NCBI RefSeq assembly: GCF_008692845.1 | Contig: NZ_VXJW01000008.1 | Span: 62,001 to 126,000 of the forward strand | Length of the DNA stretch: 64,000 bases | From: Salmonella enterica subsp. arizonae | Lineage (GTDB): Bacteria > Pseudomonadota > Gammaproteobacteria > Enterobacterales > Enterobacteriaceae | Direction of reading: 5' to 3' | Shown here: positions 17,070 through 28,553 of the stretch, one piece after another | Numbering within the stretch: position 1 is the stretch's first letter | How the letters are laid out: every line of letters begins with the position of its first letter | The notes under the pieces: generated by a model | What the model saw: the letters and a program-made list of their open reading frames with translations, nothing else | Database searches by the model: none | Told to the model about the DNA's origin: nothing | Program-made: the position numbers and the translations under genes

Positions 17070-17091
17070 TTTAGAAAACACTTAAATAACT

Positions 17092-17391
17092 ATGACAGCG
17101 CTTAAACAACTTCAGGCCAGCGCAGAACAGGCGGCAGCCCTGCTCAAAGCGATGAGCCACCCAAAAAGATTACTGATTTTATGTATGCTTTGCGGTTCGC
17201 CCAAAACCAGCGCAGGCGAACTCGCGCGCATTACCGGGCTAAGTCCCTCCGCAACATCGCAACATCTGGCGCGGATGCGGGAAGAAGGGCTGATTGACAG
17301 CCAGCGCGATGCCCAGCGCATTCACTATTTCATTAAAAACGAGGCGGTTAACATGCTTATCGCTACGTTGAAGAATCTCTATTGTCCATAA
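17092..17391 (+). CDS. ygaV: YgaV, ArsR-family regulator of ygaVP
   Basis: A 99-residue winged-helix ArsR/SmtB protein. The recognition region is ARITGLSPSATSQHLARMREEG in pieces around residues 45-67. Cys31 and Cys34 in CMLC, and a Cys near the C-terminus, are available for redox or sulfide sensing, as in BigR/SqrR-like regulators. It is followed after 9 bases by ygaP. In E. coli it represses the pair and responds to sulfide or tributyltin. An operator-like dyad lies just upstream. Confidence 0.93.
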   Translation: MTALKQLQASAEQAAALLKAMSHPKRLLILCMLCGSPKTSAGELARITGLSPSATSQHLARMREEGLIDSQRDAQRIHYFIKNEAVNMLIATLKNLYCP

Positions 17392-17400
17392 GGAGGCACG

Positions 17401-17928
17401 ATGTCCATTGGTATAGTTTCCCCCCGCGAGGCGCAAGCGCTGATAGCGCAAGGCGCGAAACTGATTGATGTGCGCGACGCCGACGAATACCTGCGCGAGC
17501 ATATTCCCCATGCGCAACTGGCGCCGCTCTCCCAGCTTGAACAGGGCGCTTTGCCCGCCAACCTGCGAGCAGAACAGATCATTTTTCACTGTCAGTCAGG
17601 TAAGCGAACCAGCAGCAATGCGGCAAAACTACAGGCCGTTGCCGCGCCAGCTCAGGTCAGTTTACTGGAAGGCGGCATTGATGGCTGGAAAGCGGCAGGA
17701 TTACCCGTCACAGAAGACAAATCGCAACCGCTGCCGCTGATGCGCCAGGTGCAAATCGCCGCCGGCGGGTTGACGTTGCTTGGGGTGATTCTGGGCTATA
17801 CGATCCACGGAGGTTTTTTCCTCATTAGCGGGTTTGTCGGCGCTGGGTTAATGCTGGCAGGTTTAACTGGCTTCTGCGGAATGGCGCGACTACTGGAAAA
17901 AATGCCCTGGAATACACGTACCCATTAA
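17401..17928 (+). CDS. ygaP: YgaP, membrane-bound rhodanese
   Basis: A sulfurtransferase of 175 residues. The rhodanese domain spans about 5-105 with the active-site Cys64 in [10 protein letters not shown]. Two membrane helices follow at about 118-165, rich in glycine and alanine. It transfers sulfane sulfur (thiosulfate to cyanide in vitro) at the inner membrane. AAGGAGG precedes the ATG. It forms an operon with ygaV, and a separate small gene begins 78 bases downstream. Confidence 0.93.
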   Translation: MSIGIVSPREAQALIAQGAKLIDVRDADEYLREHIPHAQLAPLSQLEQGALPANLRAEQIIFHCQSGKRTSSNAAKLQAVAAPAQVSLLEGGIDGWKAAGLPVTEDKSQPLPLMRQVQIAAGGLTLLGVILGYTIHGGFFLISGFVGAGLMLAGLTGFCGMARLLEKMPWNTRTH

Positions 17929-18006
17929 GCAGTACACTCACCGTACGTCGGTAAGTTTGTAGTAGACTGAAGACGGGTTTATAGAATTGTTCAACAGGAG
18001 GGCGTT

Positions 18007-18186
18007 ATGTTCACACCTGGCGATTTCGTACAGCCTCGAATAGGCGGTCCGAAACTGAAAGTGATTGAAGTCAACGAGGATCAAATTGTCGCTGTACGGG
18101 TCGACGATGAACAGGGCGAAAAATTGACCCTCAAAGCGGCTGATGTCACCCCTTATTCCGAAGGGGGCGATTTTGGCCTGTGCTGA
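18007..18186 (+). CDS. YodC-like small protein (DUF2158 type)
   Basis: A 59-residue ORF with an excellent ribosome binding site, CAGGAGG, 6 bases before the ATG. It starts MFTPGDFVQPRIGGPKLKV and ends GDFGLC. The pattern (short beta-rich protein, GDxVxxxxGGPxMxV opening) is that of DUF2158/YodC proteins, whose function is unknown. I know of no E. coli K-12 gene at this position, so it may be specific to Salmonella and relatives. It lies after ygaP on the same strand and converges on stpA, separated by the hairpin at 18202-18269. Confidence 0.8.
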   Translation: MFTPGDFVQPRIGGPKLKVIEVNEDQIVAVRVDDEQGEKLTLKAADVTPYSEGGDFGLC

Positions 18187-18201
18187 TTTAGCAAAATGAT
18201 A

Positions 18202-18269
18202 ATGGCGCAACGTTTACCTGATTTATATCCCGAAGTCTCGGTTAATAGAGATCAGAAACGACGCGCCAT
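18202..18269. other. Extended imperfect hairpin between the DUF2158 gene and stpA
   Basis: ATGGCGC-AA-CGTTT at 18202-18215 can pair with AAACG-AC-GCGCCAT at 18256-18269, giving 7 + 5 base pairs around a two-base internal mismatch and a loop of about 40 bases. No T-run follows on either strand. It could be a shared 3' UTR structure for the two convergent genes. Confidence 0.4.
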
Positions 18270-18289
18270 CTGTTAAATGTTATCCGTGA

Positions 18290-18691
18290 TTAGATTAAGA
18301 AATCATCAAGGGATTTACCAGCGGCCAGCGCCTGTGCAATCGGTTTAGGCGTACGGCCCTGTCCGGTCCAGGTTTTTTCTTCGCCATTGAAATCGGTAAA
18401 ACGATATTTTGCCGGACGCGGCTGGCGCTTTTTAGCAGAACGCGGCATTGCTGAATTTATTGCAAATAACTCTTCCGGGTTAATACCGTCTGCTTTCATC
18501 AGTTCCAGAAAGGTATTAATTTTTTCTTGCTTCTCGGCAAGCTGGCGTTGCTGCAATTCTTCTTCTTCGCGTCTTTCTTTAGTGACAACCCTGAATTTTT
18601 CGAGCATTTCTTCAAGGATGTCAATGGAGAATTCGCGAGCCATTGCGCGTAGCGTGCGAATATTATTTAATTTCTGTAACATCAAATTCAT
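18290..18691 (-). CDS. stpA: StpA, H-NS paralogue and RNA chaperone
   Basis: A nucleoid protein of 133 residues. The N-terminal oligomerisation part begins MNLMLQKLNNIRTLRAMAR; a charged coiled coil runs to about residue 70; the C-terminal DNA-binding domain has KYRFTDFNGEEKTWTGQGRTP with the H-NS-type QGR motif. It silences AT-rich genes and has RNA annealing activity. The promoter lies in a 687-base AT-rich intergenic region, in keeping with control by H-NS and StpA themselves. The virK/mig-14 area to the left has the AT-rich composition of typical H-NS targets. Confidence 0.95.
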   Translation of the reverse strand: MNLMLQKLNNIRTLRAMAREFSIDILEEMLEKFRVVTKERREEEELQQRQLAEKQEKINTFLELMKADGINPEELFAINSAMPRSAKKRQPRPAKYRFTDFNGEEKTWTGQGRTPKPIAQALAAGKSLDDFLI

Positions 18692-19378
18692 ATCAATAAA
18701 AACCTTTTAACGCTGAAAACCAAAATCTATTACAGACAGTATTGTATGCGATTGTTGATTATATTTCCAGATCCTGAAGTTCATACAGATATACACTGTG
18801 GTGATCGATTTATTATATTAACTCGTTAACTGGATGACTATATTCATTAACCCCTGCATATTTCAGGCTATCCTGTCTACTGTCTATCTCCTGGTTTCCC
18901 GTTCGGCTGTTTATGGTGTATCCAAGCGTCACCGTAACCTCTGCAGCTAACCGCATGACAAAATGAATGATTCACCATAATAATAGATTAAACATTCAAA
19001 AATCGCTTACAGATTTTTATGCTAAAAAACACGCAAAATTTGCATTAATTATGCTAAAAAAGAGACAAGAACGTTTCTCTACCCGATTGTACGCGGCAAC
19101 TGACGATATTCAGAATATTGCTGAAAATCTCCAGAAAACAATATATTATAACACACTGATTTAAAAAGAATTAATTACCTCAAACAACGAAAATCCCGCC
19201 ACAAGCAAAAAATAAATAACAACAGAGTATTTTATCGACAAAAAGCTTACAAATAAAAATATTCCACTAGTTGATAGTTTTTATATAGATATATACTCTA
19301 TACAAAAGCAAAAGCGCTTCATGAATTCACTACAAACCATCACCTCATTCTGATTTATACGTTACAAGGAGCATTAAC
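18692..19378. other. AT-rich stpA-alaE intergenic region
   Basis: 687 bases between the divergent stpA and alaE. It is very AT-rich in its second half. Plus-strand frames of 38 codons (18833) and 65 codons (18967) exist, neither with a convincing ribosome binding site or family resemblance. I expect promoters of both genes and H-NS/StpA binding tracts; no RNA gene is recognisable. Confidence 0.5.
18967..19164 (+). CDS. Doubtful 65-residue ORF
   Basis: Begins MIHHNNRLNIQKSL, is basic, and contains the lysine-rich segment YAKKHAKFALIMLKKRQE. The upstream sequence is ACAAAATGA, not a good ribosome binding site. No family is recognised. It may be a real small gene specific to this lineage or a chance frame in AT-rich DNA; I lean to chance. 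Confidence 0.2.
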   Translation: MIHHNNRLNIQKSLTDFYAKKHAKFALIMLKKRQERFSTRLYAATDDIQNIAENLQKTIYYNTLI

Positions 19379-19828
19379 ATGTTCTCTCCACAGTCACGCT
19401 TGCGTCATGCCGTAGCAGACACGTTTGCGATGGTTGTTTACTGTTCTGTCGTGAACATGTTGATCGAGATATTCCTCTCCGGAATGAGCGTTGAGCAGTC
19501 ACTTTCTTCCAGGCTGGTGGCGATACCCGTCAACATTTTGATTGCATGGCCATACGGTGTTTATCGCGATCTTATTATGCGCGTCGCGCGTAAGGCGAGT
19601 CCGGCGGGATGGGCAAAAAACCTGGCGGATGTATTGGCTTATGTGACGTTTCAGTCACCGGTTTATATTATCATTTTGCTGACCGTCGGTGCCGACTGGC
19701 ATCAGATAATGGCCGCCGTAAGTTCCAACATTGTCGTTTCAATGTTAATGGGCGCGGTTTATGGCTACTTCCTGGATTATTGTCGTCGCCTGTTTAAAGT
19801 AAGCAACTATCATCAGGCTAAAGCGTGA
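19379..19828 (+). CDS. alaE: AlaE, L-alanine exporter
   Basis: A membrane protein of 149 residues with four hydrophobic segments, matching AlaE (formerly YgaW). It exports L-alanine using the proton gradient and in E. coli is induced by Lrp when alanine accumulates. The ATG follows ACAAGGAG by 7 bases. A strong bidirectional hairpin separates it from the convergent ygaC. Confidence 0.93.
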   Translation: MFSPQSRLRHAVADTFAMVVYCSVVNMLIEIFLSGMSVEQSLSSRLVAIPVNILIAWPYGVYRDLIMRVARKASPAGWAKNLADVLAYVTFQSPVYIIILLTVGADWHQIMAAVSSNIVVSMLMGAVYGYFLDYCRRLFKVSNYHQAKA

Positions 19829-19836
19829 GCCAGCGT

Positions 19837-19864
19837 CGCGACTGGCATTGCCAGTCGCGCTTTT
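19837..19864. terminator. Terminator shared by alaE and ygaC
   Basis: Perfect 10-bp stem CGCGACTGGC/GCCAGTCGCG with a 3-base loop, then CTTTT on the plus strand. It begins 8 bases after the alaE stop and abuts the ygaC stop. Confidence 0.85.
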
Positions 19865-20213
19865 AATCAGGCGTTACGTCGCCGAATAGCCCATTCAGAT
19901 AACGTTCTAACGCTATTCGTGAGCTAAAGCCATGAGGAATACCGTAGTGTTCGTGAGTCCCGCCGCCTAAATAGAGCGGAAAATTTTGGTAGTGAGCGCA
20001 GGTTTTAATATCCGAAGCCGGTTCTGCCAGTGATGAGCTACGGTCTTTTAACCTCGGATGTATAATCAGCGCAGTGCGCCCCATACGCGCCTCGCGATTA
20101 ACATAAACATAATTCTCTCCGCGTCGATAACCATACGTTTTATTCGTCACCACATCGACGACAAACCCTGCCTTTTCCAGTACGCGCGCCACCTCATCAG
20201 GTCGTAAATACAT
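19863..20213 (-). CDS. ygaC: YgaC, DUF2002 family protein
   Basis: A cytoplasmic protein of 116 residues (E. coli YgaC has 114). It starts [17 protein letters not shown] and contains the conserved segments [19 protein letters not shown] and YGIPHGFSS. Function is unknown; in E. coli it is reported as a Fur-regulated gene. It is convergent with alaE and divergent from ygaM. Confidence 0.9.
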   Translation of the reverse strand: MYLRPDEVARVLEKAGFVVDVVTNKTYGYRRGENYVYVNREARMGRTALIIHPRLKDRSSSLAEPASDIKTCAHYQNFPLYLGGGTHEHYGIPHGFSSRIALERYLNGLFGDVTPD

Positions 20214-20331
20214 CTTTTATCCTCATGCTCTTTTACTGCGGGCTTACCTTACCCGATAGAACGTCATCAACGCTTTCAGAAAAGTCCAGAAACGCATGAT
20301 ATCGCCGTAACGGATCTCAGAAGGTAAAAAT

Positions 20332-20382
20332 ATGAACTACACTGAAAGCTACATCGAAATCAATGGAGGATCATATGCTTAA
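20332..20382 (+). CDS. 16-codon upstream ORF overlapping the ygaM start
   Basis: ATG at 20332 follows AGAAGG by 6 bases and reads MNYTESYIEINGGSYA before a TAA that lies 5 bases into ygaM, in another frame. The ygaM ribosome binding site GGAGGA lies inside this ORF, so its translation could couple to or compete with ygaM. No other evidence that it is expressed. Confidence 0.3.
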   Translation: MNYTESYIEINGGSYA

Positions 20383-20701
20383 TAAACCGAACCGAAACGA
20401 CGTCGATGATGGTGTTCAGGATATTCAGAATGATGTCAATCGATTAGCCGACAGTCTGGAAGATGTTCTTAAATCCTGGGGAAGCGATGCGAAAGACGAA
20501 GCAGAGACGGCGAGACGTAAAGCCCAAGCGCTCCTGAAAGAGACCCGAGCGAGGATGCATGGCCGTACTCGTGTAAAACAGGCCGCTTGTGATGCGATGG
20601 GTTGCGCGGATACGTTTGTGCGTGAAAAACCCTGGTGTAGCGTGGGAACTGCCGCAGCGGTAGGTATTTTTATCGGTGCGCTACTTAGTCTGCGTCGCTA
20701 A
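20375..20701 (+). CDS. ygaM: YgaM, ElaB/YqjD family ribosome/membrane-associated protein
   Basis: A protein of 108 residues of the DUF883 family, with a helical, charged N-terminal region (DVDDGVQDIQNDVNRLADSL) and one C-terminal membrane helix (SVGTAAAVGIFIGALLSL). Relatives ElaB and YqjD anchor stationary-phase ribosomes to the inner membrane and are sigma-S dependent. I choose the ATG at 20375, spaced 3-4 bases from GGAGGA; an in-frame ATG at 20363 has no ribosome binding site. A REP element follows. Confidence 0.92.
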   Translation: MLNKPNRNDVDDGVQDIQNDVNRLADSLEDVLKSWGSDAKDEAETARRKAQALLKETRARMHGRTRVKQAACDAMGCADTFVREKPWCSVGTAAAVGIFIGALLSLRR

Positions 20702-20710
20702 CGACGTCTG

Positions 20711-20796
20711 CTGCCGGATGGCGCTAACGCTTATCCGACTCTGCCAGGCGCGAACATGTAGGCCGGATAAGCGTTCACGCCGCTATCCGGCAAAAA
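20711..20796. repeat. Paired REP (BIME) after ygaM
   Basis: Two units with TGCCGGATGGCGC...CTTATCCG and GTAGGCCGGATAAGCG...CGCTATCCGGCA in inverted arrangement. Confidence 0.85.
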
Positions 20797-20974
20797 TTAG
20801 CAATATCGCCCCTACCCCGCTGCATCCATCTGCGACGTTAAAATCAATCGGAAATTCCCATATCTTGTATGGTTGAATCTTAATTCAACTACATCTAGTA
20901 TCCCATATATCAGTACTCAACAATCTGACGCGTATTATCGCGCCGTTTTCTCATTTTAAATGGAAATACGAATC

Positions 20975-21220
20975 ATGAGCATTACTATTTACACTCGCAA
21001 TAACTGTGTTCAGTGCCACGCCACGAAGCGGGCGATGGAAAGCCGTGGATTTGAATTTGAGATGGTGAACGTCGACCTGGTGCCGGATGCAGCAGATACG
21101 CTCCGGGCGCAAGGGTTTCGTCAATTACCGGTGGTTATGGCGGGCGATTTGAGCTGGTCGGGTTTCCGCCCGGACATGATTAATCGTCTTCATCCAGCGC
21201 CTCACGCGGCAAGCGCATGA
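20975..21220 (+). CDS. nrdH: NrdH, glutaredoxin-like electron donor to NrdEF
   Basis: An 81-residue redoxin with active site CVQC at residues 11-14 and the specificity motif near WSGFRPDMI. It is reduced by thioredoxin reductase and reduces NrdE. I start at [11 protein letters not shown], the family N-terminus; a start at 20960 would add five residues. It opens nrdHIEF and overlaps nrdI by 4 bases. The gap upstream is where NrdR and Fur act in E. coli; I could not place their sites securely. Confidence 0.95.
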   Translation: MSITIYTRNNCVQCHATKRAMESRGFEFEMVNVDLVPDAADTLRAQGFRQLPVVMAGDLSWSGFRPDMINRLHPAPHAASA

Positions 21221-21599
21221 GCGCGCTCGTCTACTTCTCCAGCAGCTCTGAAAATACGCACCGTTTTATGCAGCGTCTGGGGATGCCCGCCACGCGTATT
21301 CCACTCAATGAACGGGAGCGAATTCGGGTAGACGAACCGTACATTCTGGTCGTGCCTTCATACGGCGGCGGCAGGATGGCCGGTGCGGTGCCGCGACAGG
21401 TGATCCGCTTTTTAAATGATGAACACAACCGGGCGCGCATTCGCGGCGTCATTGCCTCCGGTAATCGCAATTTCGGCGATGCCTGGGGCTGCGCTGGCGA
21501 TGTGATTGCACAAAAATGCGGCGTACCCTGGCTGTACCGTTTTGAGCTCATGGGCACACAACGCGACATTGATCATGTCCGAAAAGGAGTAAATGAATT

Positions 21600-21627
<28 letters not shown>
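21217..21627 (+). CDS. nrdI: NrdI, flavodoxin-like activator of NrdF
   Basis: A protein of 136 residues that binds FMN and supplies the oxidant for assembling the Mn(III)2-tyrosyl radical in NrdF. It has the phosphate loop [10 protein letters not shown] at residues 8-17 and the loop SYGGG near 50. The start overlaps the nrdH stop (ATGAGCGC), and its end overlaps nrdE by 28 bases. Confidence 0.95.
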
Positions 21628-24714
<3,087 letters not shown>

Positions 24715-24721
24715 CCTTAGT

Positions 24722-24760
24722 GGCAGGGGAAATAACATTACATTTCCCCTGCCATTATTT
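24722..24760 (+). terminator. Terminator of nrdHIEF
   Basis: A perfect 12-bp stem GGCAGGGGAAAT/ATTTCCCCTGCC with an 8-base loop, followed by a T-rich tract (ATTATTTT). Confidence 0.85.
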
Positions 24761-25069
24761 TAACCAGCATCAACTTAAATCGCGCAAATATTACAGCATG
24801 TCCTACACTCAATACGAGTGAGATTATTCACCTGGATTCCCCCAATTCAGGTGGATTTTTGGTGGTTGTCCCAAAAAAAATATCTCCCCTCTCCATTCGC
24901 GTTCAGCCCTTATATCATGGGAAATCACAGCCGATAGCACCTCGCAATATTCATGCCAGAAGCAAATTCAGGGTTGTCTCAGATTCTGAATATGTTAGGG
25001 TAGAAAAAGGTAACTATTTCTATCAGGTAACATATCGACATAAGTAAATAACAGGAATCATTCTATTGC
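24761..25069. other. proU regulatory region
   Basis: Just over 300 AT-rich bases upstream of proV. This corresponds to the osmotically regulated proU control region, including the downstream sigma-70 promoter listed separately and curved AT tracts bound by H-NS. A 62-codon frame starting at 24859 overlaps the promoter and I do not consider it a gene. Confidence 0.7.
24974..25001 (+). promoter_or_regulatory. proU main promoter
   Basis: TTGTCT as -35 and TAGGGT as -10 with a 16-base spacer, about 70 bases before proV. The -10 hexamer and its surroundings match the well-studied proU promoter of E. coli and Salmonella, whose weak elements and H-NS repression give the osmotic response. Confidence 0.75.
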
Positions 25070-26272
25070 ATGGCAATTAAATTAGAAGTGAAGAATCTGT
25101 ATAAAATATTTGGAGAGCATCCGCAGCGCGCCTTCAAATATATTGAAAAGGGACTATCGAAAGAGCAAATACTGGAAAAAACGGGGCTATCGCTTGGCGT
25201 TAAAGACGCCAGTCTGGCCATTGAAGAAGGCGAGATATTTGTCATCATGGGATTATCCGGCTCGGGTAAATCCACAATGGTACGCCTTCTCAATCGCCTG
25301 ATTGAACCCACCCGCGGACAGGTACTGATTGACGGCGTTGATATTGCAAAAATATCAGACGCTGAGCTTCGCGAGGTGCGCAGGAAAAAGATTGCGATGG
25401 TCTTCCAGTCATTTGCGCTCATGCCGCATATGACCGTGCTGGATAATACGGCATTCGGTATGGAATTAGCGGGTATCGCGGCGCAAGAGCGTCGCGAAAA
25501 AGCGCTGGACGCCTTGCGTCAGGTGGGGCTTGAGAATTACGCTCACGCCTATCCGGATGAACTTTCCGGTGGGATGCGTCAGCGTGTTGGGCTTGCCCGC
25601 GCTCTGGCAATTAACCCTGATATCTTATTAATGGATGAAGCGTTTTCCGCCCTCGATCCATTAATTCGTACCGAAATGCAGGATGAGCTGGTGAAATTAC
25701 AGGCGAAACATCAGCGCACCATTGTCTTTATTTCCCACGATCTTGATGAGGCTATGCGTATTGGCGACAGGATTGCCATTATGCAAAATGGCGAGGTCGT
25801 ACAGGTTGGTACGCCGGATGAGATCCTGAATAATCCGGCAAATGATTATGTCCGCACGTTCTTCCGTGGCGTGGATATTAGTCAGGTCTTTAGCGCCAAA
25901 GATATTGCCCGTCGCAGTCCGGTCGGATTAATTCGTAAAACGCCAGGTTTTGGTCCCCGTTCGGCACTGAAATTATTACAGGATGAAGACCGTGAATATG
26001 GTTACGTCATTGAGCGTGGCAATAAATTCGTGGGCGTCGTGTCCATTGACTCATTAAAAGTGGCATTAAGCCAAGCGCAAGGGATTGAAGCGGCGCTTAT
26101 CGACGACCCTTTAATCGTTGATGCGCAAACCCCACTCAGCGAGTTGCTCTCTCACGTCGGCCAGGCGCCCTGCGCGGTGCCGGTTGTCGATGAAGAACAC
26201 CAGTATGTTGGCATTATTTCAAAACGTATGTTGCTACAGGCTTTAGATCGCGAGGGGGGTAACAATGGCTGA
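25070..26272 (+). CDS. proV: ProV, ATPase of the glycine betaine/proline transporter ProU
   Basis: An ABC ATPase of 400 residues. Walker [10 protein letters not shown] is at 61-69, the signature [12 protein letters not shown] near 164-175, and Walker [13 protein letters not shown] shortly after. Two CBS domains occupy about 280-400, typical of the OpuA/ProV group, where they sense ionic strength. It drives betaine and proline betaine uptake in high osmolarity. The 5' coding part is known to contain the H-NS downstream regulatory element. It overlaps proW by 8 bases. Confidence 0.96.
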   Translation: MAIKLEVKNLYKIFGEHPQRAFKYIEKGLSKEQILEKTGLSLGVKDASLAIEEGEIFVIMGLSGSGKSTMVRLLNRLIEPTRGQVLIDGVDIAKISDAELREVRRKKIAMVFQSFALMPHMTVLDNTAFGMELAGIAAQERREKALDALRQVGLENYAHAYPDELSGGMRQRVGLARALAINPDILLMDEAFSALDPLIRTEMQDELVKLQAKHQRTIVFISHDLDEAMRIGDRIAIMQNGEVVQVGTPDEILNNPANDYVRTFFRGVDISQVFSAKDIARRSPVGLIRKTPGFGPRSALKLLQDEDREYGYVIERGNKFVGVVSIDSLKVALSQAQGIEAALIDDPLIVDAQTPLSELLSHVGQAPCAVPVVDEEHQYVGIISKRMLLQALDREGGNNG

Positions 26273-27329
26273 TCAAACGAATCCGTGGGATACCGCACAG
26301 GTGGCGGATACTACGGCGCAAACGGCTGATGCCTGGGGAACACCGGCAGGCGTAGCCACGGACGGCGGCAGTACCGACTGGTTGAACAACGGGCCAGCGC
26401 CAGCCCCTGAACACTTTTCTCTTCTGGACCCGTTCCATAAGACGCTAATCCCGCTGGATAGCTGGGTCACAGAGGGAATCGACTGGGTCGTCACTCATTT
26501 CCGTCCCCTTTTTCAGGGGATTCGTGTGCCGGTGGATTACATCCTTAACGGTTTTCAGCAACTGCTGCTGGGAATGCCCGCCCCTGTGGCGATTATTCTC
26601 TTTGCGCTGATTGCCTGGCAGGTTTCCGGCGTGGGCATGGGGATCGCGGCGCTGATATCGCTGATCGCGATCGGCGCGATCGGCGCCTGGTCGCAGGCGA
26701 TGATTACCCTGGCGCTGGTGCTGACCGCCCTGTTGTTCTGCGTCGTGATCGGATTACCGATGGGAATCTGGCTGGCGCGCAGCCCCCGTGCGGCCAAAAT
26801 AGTGCGTCCGCTGCTGGATGCGATGCAGACCACGCCCGCGTTTGTTTATCTGGTGCCGATTGTCATGTTATTCGGCATCGGTAACGTGCCGGGCGTCGTG
26901 GTGACGATTATTTTTGCTCTACCGCCAATTATACGCCTGACGATCCTGGGCATTAACCAGGTGCCTGCTGACTTAATTGAAGCGTCGCGCTCGTTCGGCG
27001 CCAGCCCGCGCCAAATGTTGTTCAAAGTGCAGCTACCGCTGGCGATGCCCACCATTATGGCAGGCGTTAATCAGACGCTGATGCTGGCTCTCTCGATGGT
27101 CGTCATCGCCTCGATGATTGCGGTCGGTGGGCTTGGCCAGATGGTACTACGCGGCATTGGTCGTCTTGATATGGGGCTGGCAACTGTCGGCGGCGTCGGC
27201 ATTGTGATTCTCGCCATCATTCTGGACCGTCTGACGCAGGCCGTCGGACGCGACTCGCGTAGCCGCGGTAACCGTCGCTGGTATACCACCGGTCCTGTTG
27301 GGCTAATCACCCGCCCTTTCGTTAAGTAA
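26265..27329 (+). CDS. proW: ProW, permease of ProU
   Basis: A membrane protein of 354 residues with a long hydrophilic N-terminal region (about 100 residues, rich in Asp, Thr and Pro) before the membrane segments, as in E. coli ProW. The EAA loop is [22 protein letters not shown], positioned around residues 240-262, where it contacts ProV. Its start lies within the end of proV (GGGGGTAACAATGG), indicating coupled translation. A small palindrome separates it from proX. Confidence 0.95.
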   Translation: MADQTNPWDTAQVADTTAQTADAWGTPAGVATDGGSTDWLNNGPAPAPEHFSLLDPFHKTLIPLDSWVTEGIDWVVTHFRPLFQGIRVPVDYILNGFQQLLLGMPAPVAIILFALIAWQVSGVGMGIAALISLIAIGAIGAWSQAMITLALVLTALLFCVVIGLPMGIWLARSPRAAKIVRPLLDAMQTTPAFVYLVPIVMLFGIGNVPGVVVTIIFALPPIIRLTILGINQVPADLIEASRSFGASPRQMLFKVQLPLAMPTIMAGVNQTLMLALSMVVIASMIAVGGLGQMVLRGIGRLDMGLATVGGVGIVILAIILDRLTQAVGRDSRSRGNRRWYTTGPVGLITRPFVK

Positions 27330-27337
27330 CTCTCCTG

Positions 27338-27367
27338 TCGCCCGGTAACGCTACGCTTACCGGGCTT
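27338..27367. repeat. REP-like palindrome between proW and proX
   Basis: CCCGGTAA and TTACCGGG pair around an 8-base loop, inside the operon and 32 bases before proX. Such elements may stabilise the upstream transcript or adjust relative expression. Confidence 0.7.
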
Positions 27368-27398
27368 ACAACTCCCTACCATAATTAAAGGAACAACG

Positions 27399-28394
27399 AT
27401 GCGACATACCGTGATATTTGCCTCAGCGTTTGCCACCCTTGTCACCGCCAGCGCCTGGGCTTCCGACCTGCCTGGCAAAGGCATTACCGTCCAACCTATC
27501 CAAAGCACTATTTCTGAAGAGTCCTTCCAGACGTTACTGGTCAGCCGGGCGCTGGAAAAGTTGGGTTATACCGTAAATAAGCCGAGTGAGGTCGATTACA
27601 ACGTAGGCTATACCTCCATCGCCTCTGGCGATGCGACGTTTACCGCCGTGAACTGGCAGCCGCTACATGATGATATGTATGCCGCAGCAGGCGGAGACAA
27701 AAAGTTTTACCGCGAGGGCGTCTTTGTCTCCGGCGCTGCGCAGGGGTATCTGATCGATAAAAAAACTGCAGATCAGTATAACATCACCAATATCGCTCAG
27801 CTAAAAGACCCGAAAATCGCCAAAATATTCGATACCAATGGCGACGGAAAAGCGGACATGATGGGCTGCTCGCCGGGCTGGGGCTGCGAAGCCGTGATCA
27901 ATCACCAGAATAAAGCATTTGATCTGGAAAAAACCGTTGAGGTCAGCCACGGTAACTATGCAGCGATGATGGCCGACACCATTACCCGTTTTAAAGAAGG
28001 CAAGCCGGTGCTTTATTACACCTGGACGCCGTACTGGGTGAGCGACGTAATGAAGCCGGGTAAAGATGTCGTCTGGCTACAGGTGCCGTTCTCCTCCCTG
28101 CCGGGCGAACAGAAAAATATCGATACTAAATTGCCGAACGGCGCGAATTATGGTTTCCCGGTCAATACCATGCATATTGTCGCCAATAAGGCCTGGGCGG
28201 AGAAAAACCCGGCGGCGGCGAAACTGTTCGCCATCATGAAGCTGCCGCTGGCGGATATCAACGCGCAGAACGCCATGATGCATGCGGGTAAATCGTCTGA
28301 AGCCGATGTTCAGGGACACGTGGATGGCTGGATCAACGCCCACCAGCAGCAGTTTGACGGCTGGGTGAAAGAAGCGCTGGCCGCGCAGAAATAA
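27399..28394 (+). CDS. proX: ProX, periplasmic glycine betaine-binding protein
   Basis: A binding protein of 331 residues with a clear signal peptide (residues 1-21, cleavage after SAWA). The mature part has the aromatic residues that cage the betaine ammonium (for example [13 protein letters not shown] and YYTWTPYWV). It delivers betaine to ProVW. The ATG follows AAAGGAAC. Last gene of the operon, ended by a REP element. Confidence 0.96.
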   Translation: MRHTVIFASAFATLVTASAWASDLPGKGITVQPIQSTISEESFQTLLVSRALEKLGYTVNKPSEVDYNVGYTSIASGDATFTAVNWQPLHDDMYAAAGGDKKFYREGVFVSGAAQGYLIDKKTADQYNITNIAQLKDPKIAKIFDTNGDGKADMMGCSPGWGCEAVINHQNKAFDLEKTVEVSHGNYAAMMADTITRFKEGKPVLYYTWTPYWVSDVMKPGKDVVWLQVPFSSLPGEQKNIDTKLPNGANYGFPVNTMHIVANKAWAEKNPAAAKLFAIMKLPLADINAQNAMMHAGKSSEADVQGHVDGWINAHQQQFDGWVKEALAAQK

Positions 28395-28403
28395 TATCGT
28401 TTT

Positions 28404-28443
28404 TATGCCGGATAAGACGCGTTGCGCCGCTATCCGGCCTACT
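28404..28443. repeat. REP element after proX
   Basis: ATGCCGGATAAGACGC paired with GCGCCGCTATCCGGC; standard extragenic palindrome at an operon end. Confidence 0.8.
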
Positions 28444-28553
28444 CAATCTCTCCTCAAACCGCACGATTCATCACGTCACCGTTCCCCTTTATTCATCAAC
28501 ATCCGCTATGATTGTTTTCCCAGGAAATAATTATCTGAATCACGATTACCATC

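Noticed and set aside
18833-18949. 38-codon ORF in the stpA-alaE gap
   Set aside because: No Shine-Dalgarno and no recognisable features beyond a short hydrophobic run.
20888-20917. Two short palindromic stretches upstream of nrdH, considered as NrdR boxes
   Set aside because: CTACATCTAG and CATATATCAG resemble NrdR boxes, but their centres are only 15 bases apart where about 31 is usual; evidence too weak to annotate.
24859-25047. 62-codon ORF upstream of proV
   Set aside because: It covers the proU promoter and leader; no ribosome binding site and no family match.
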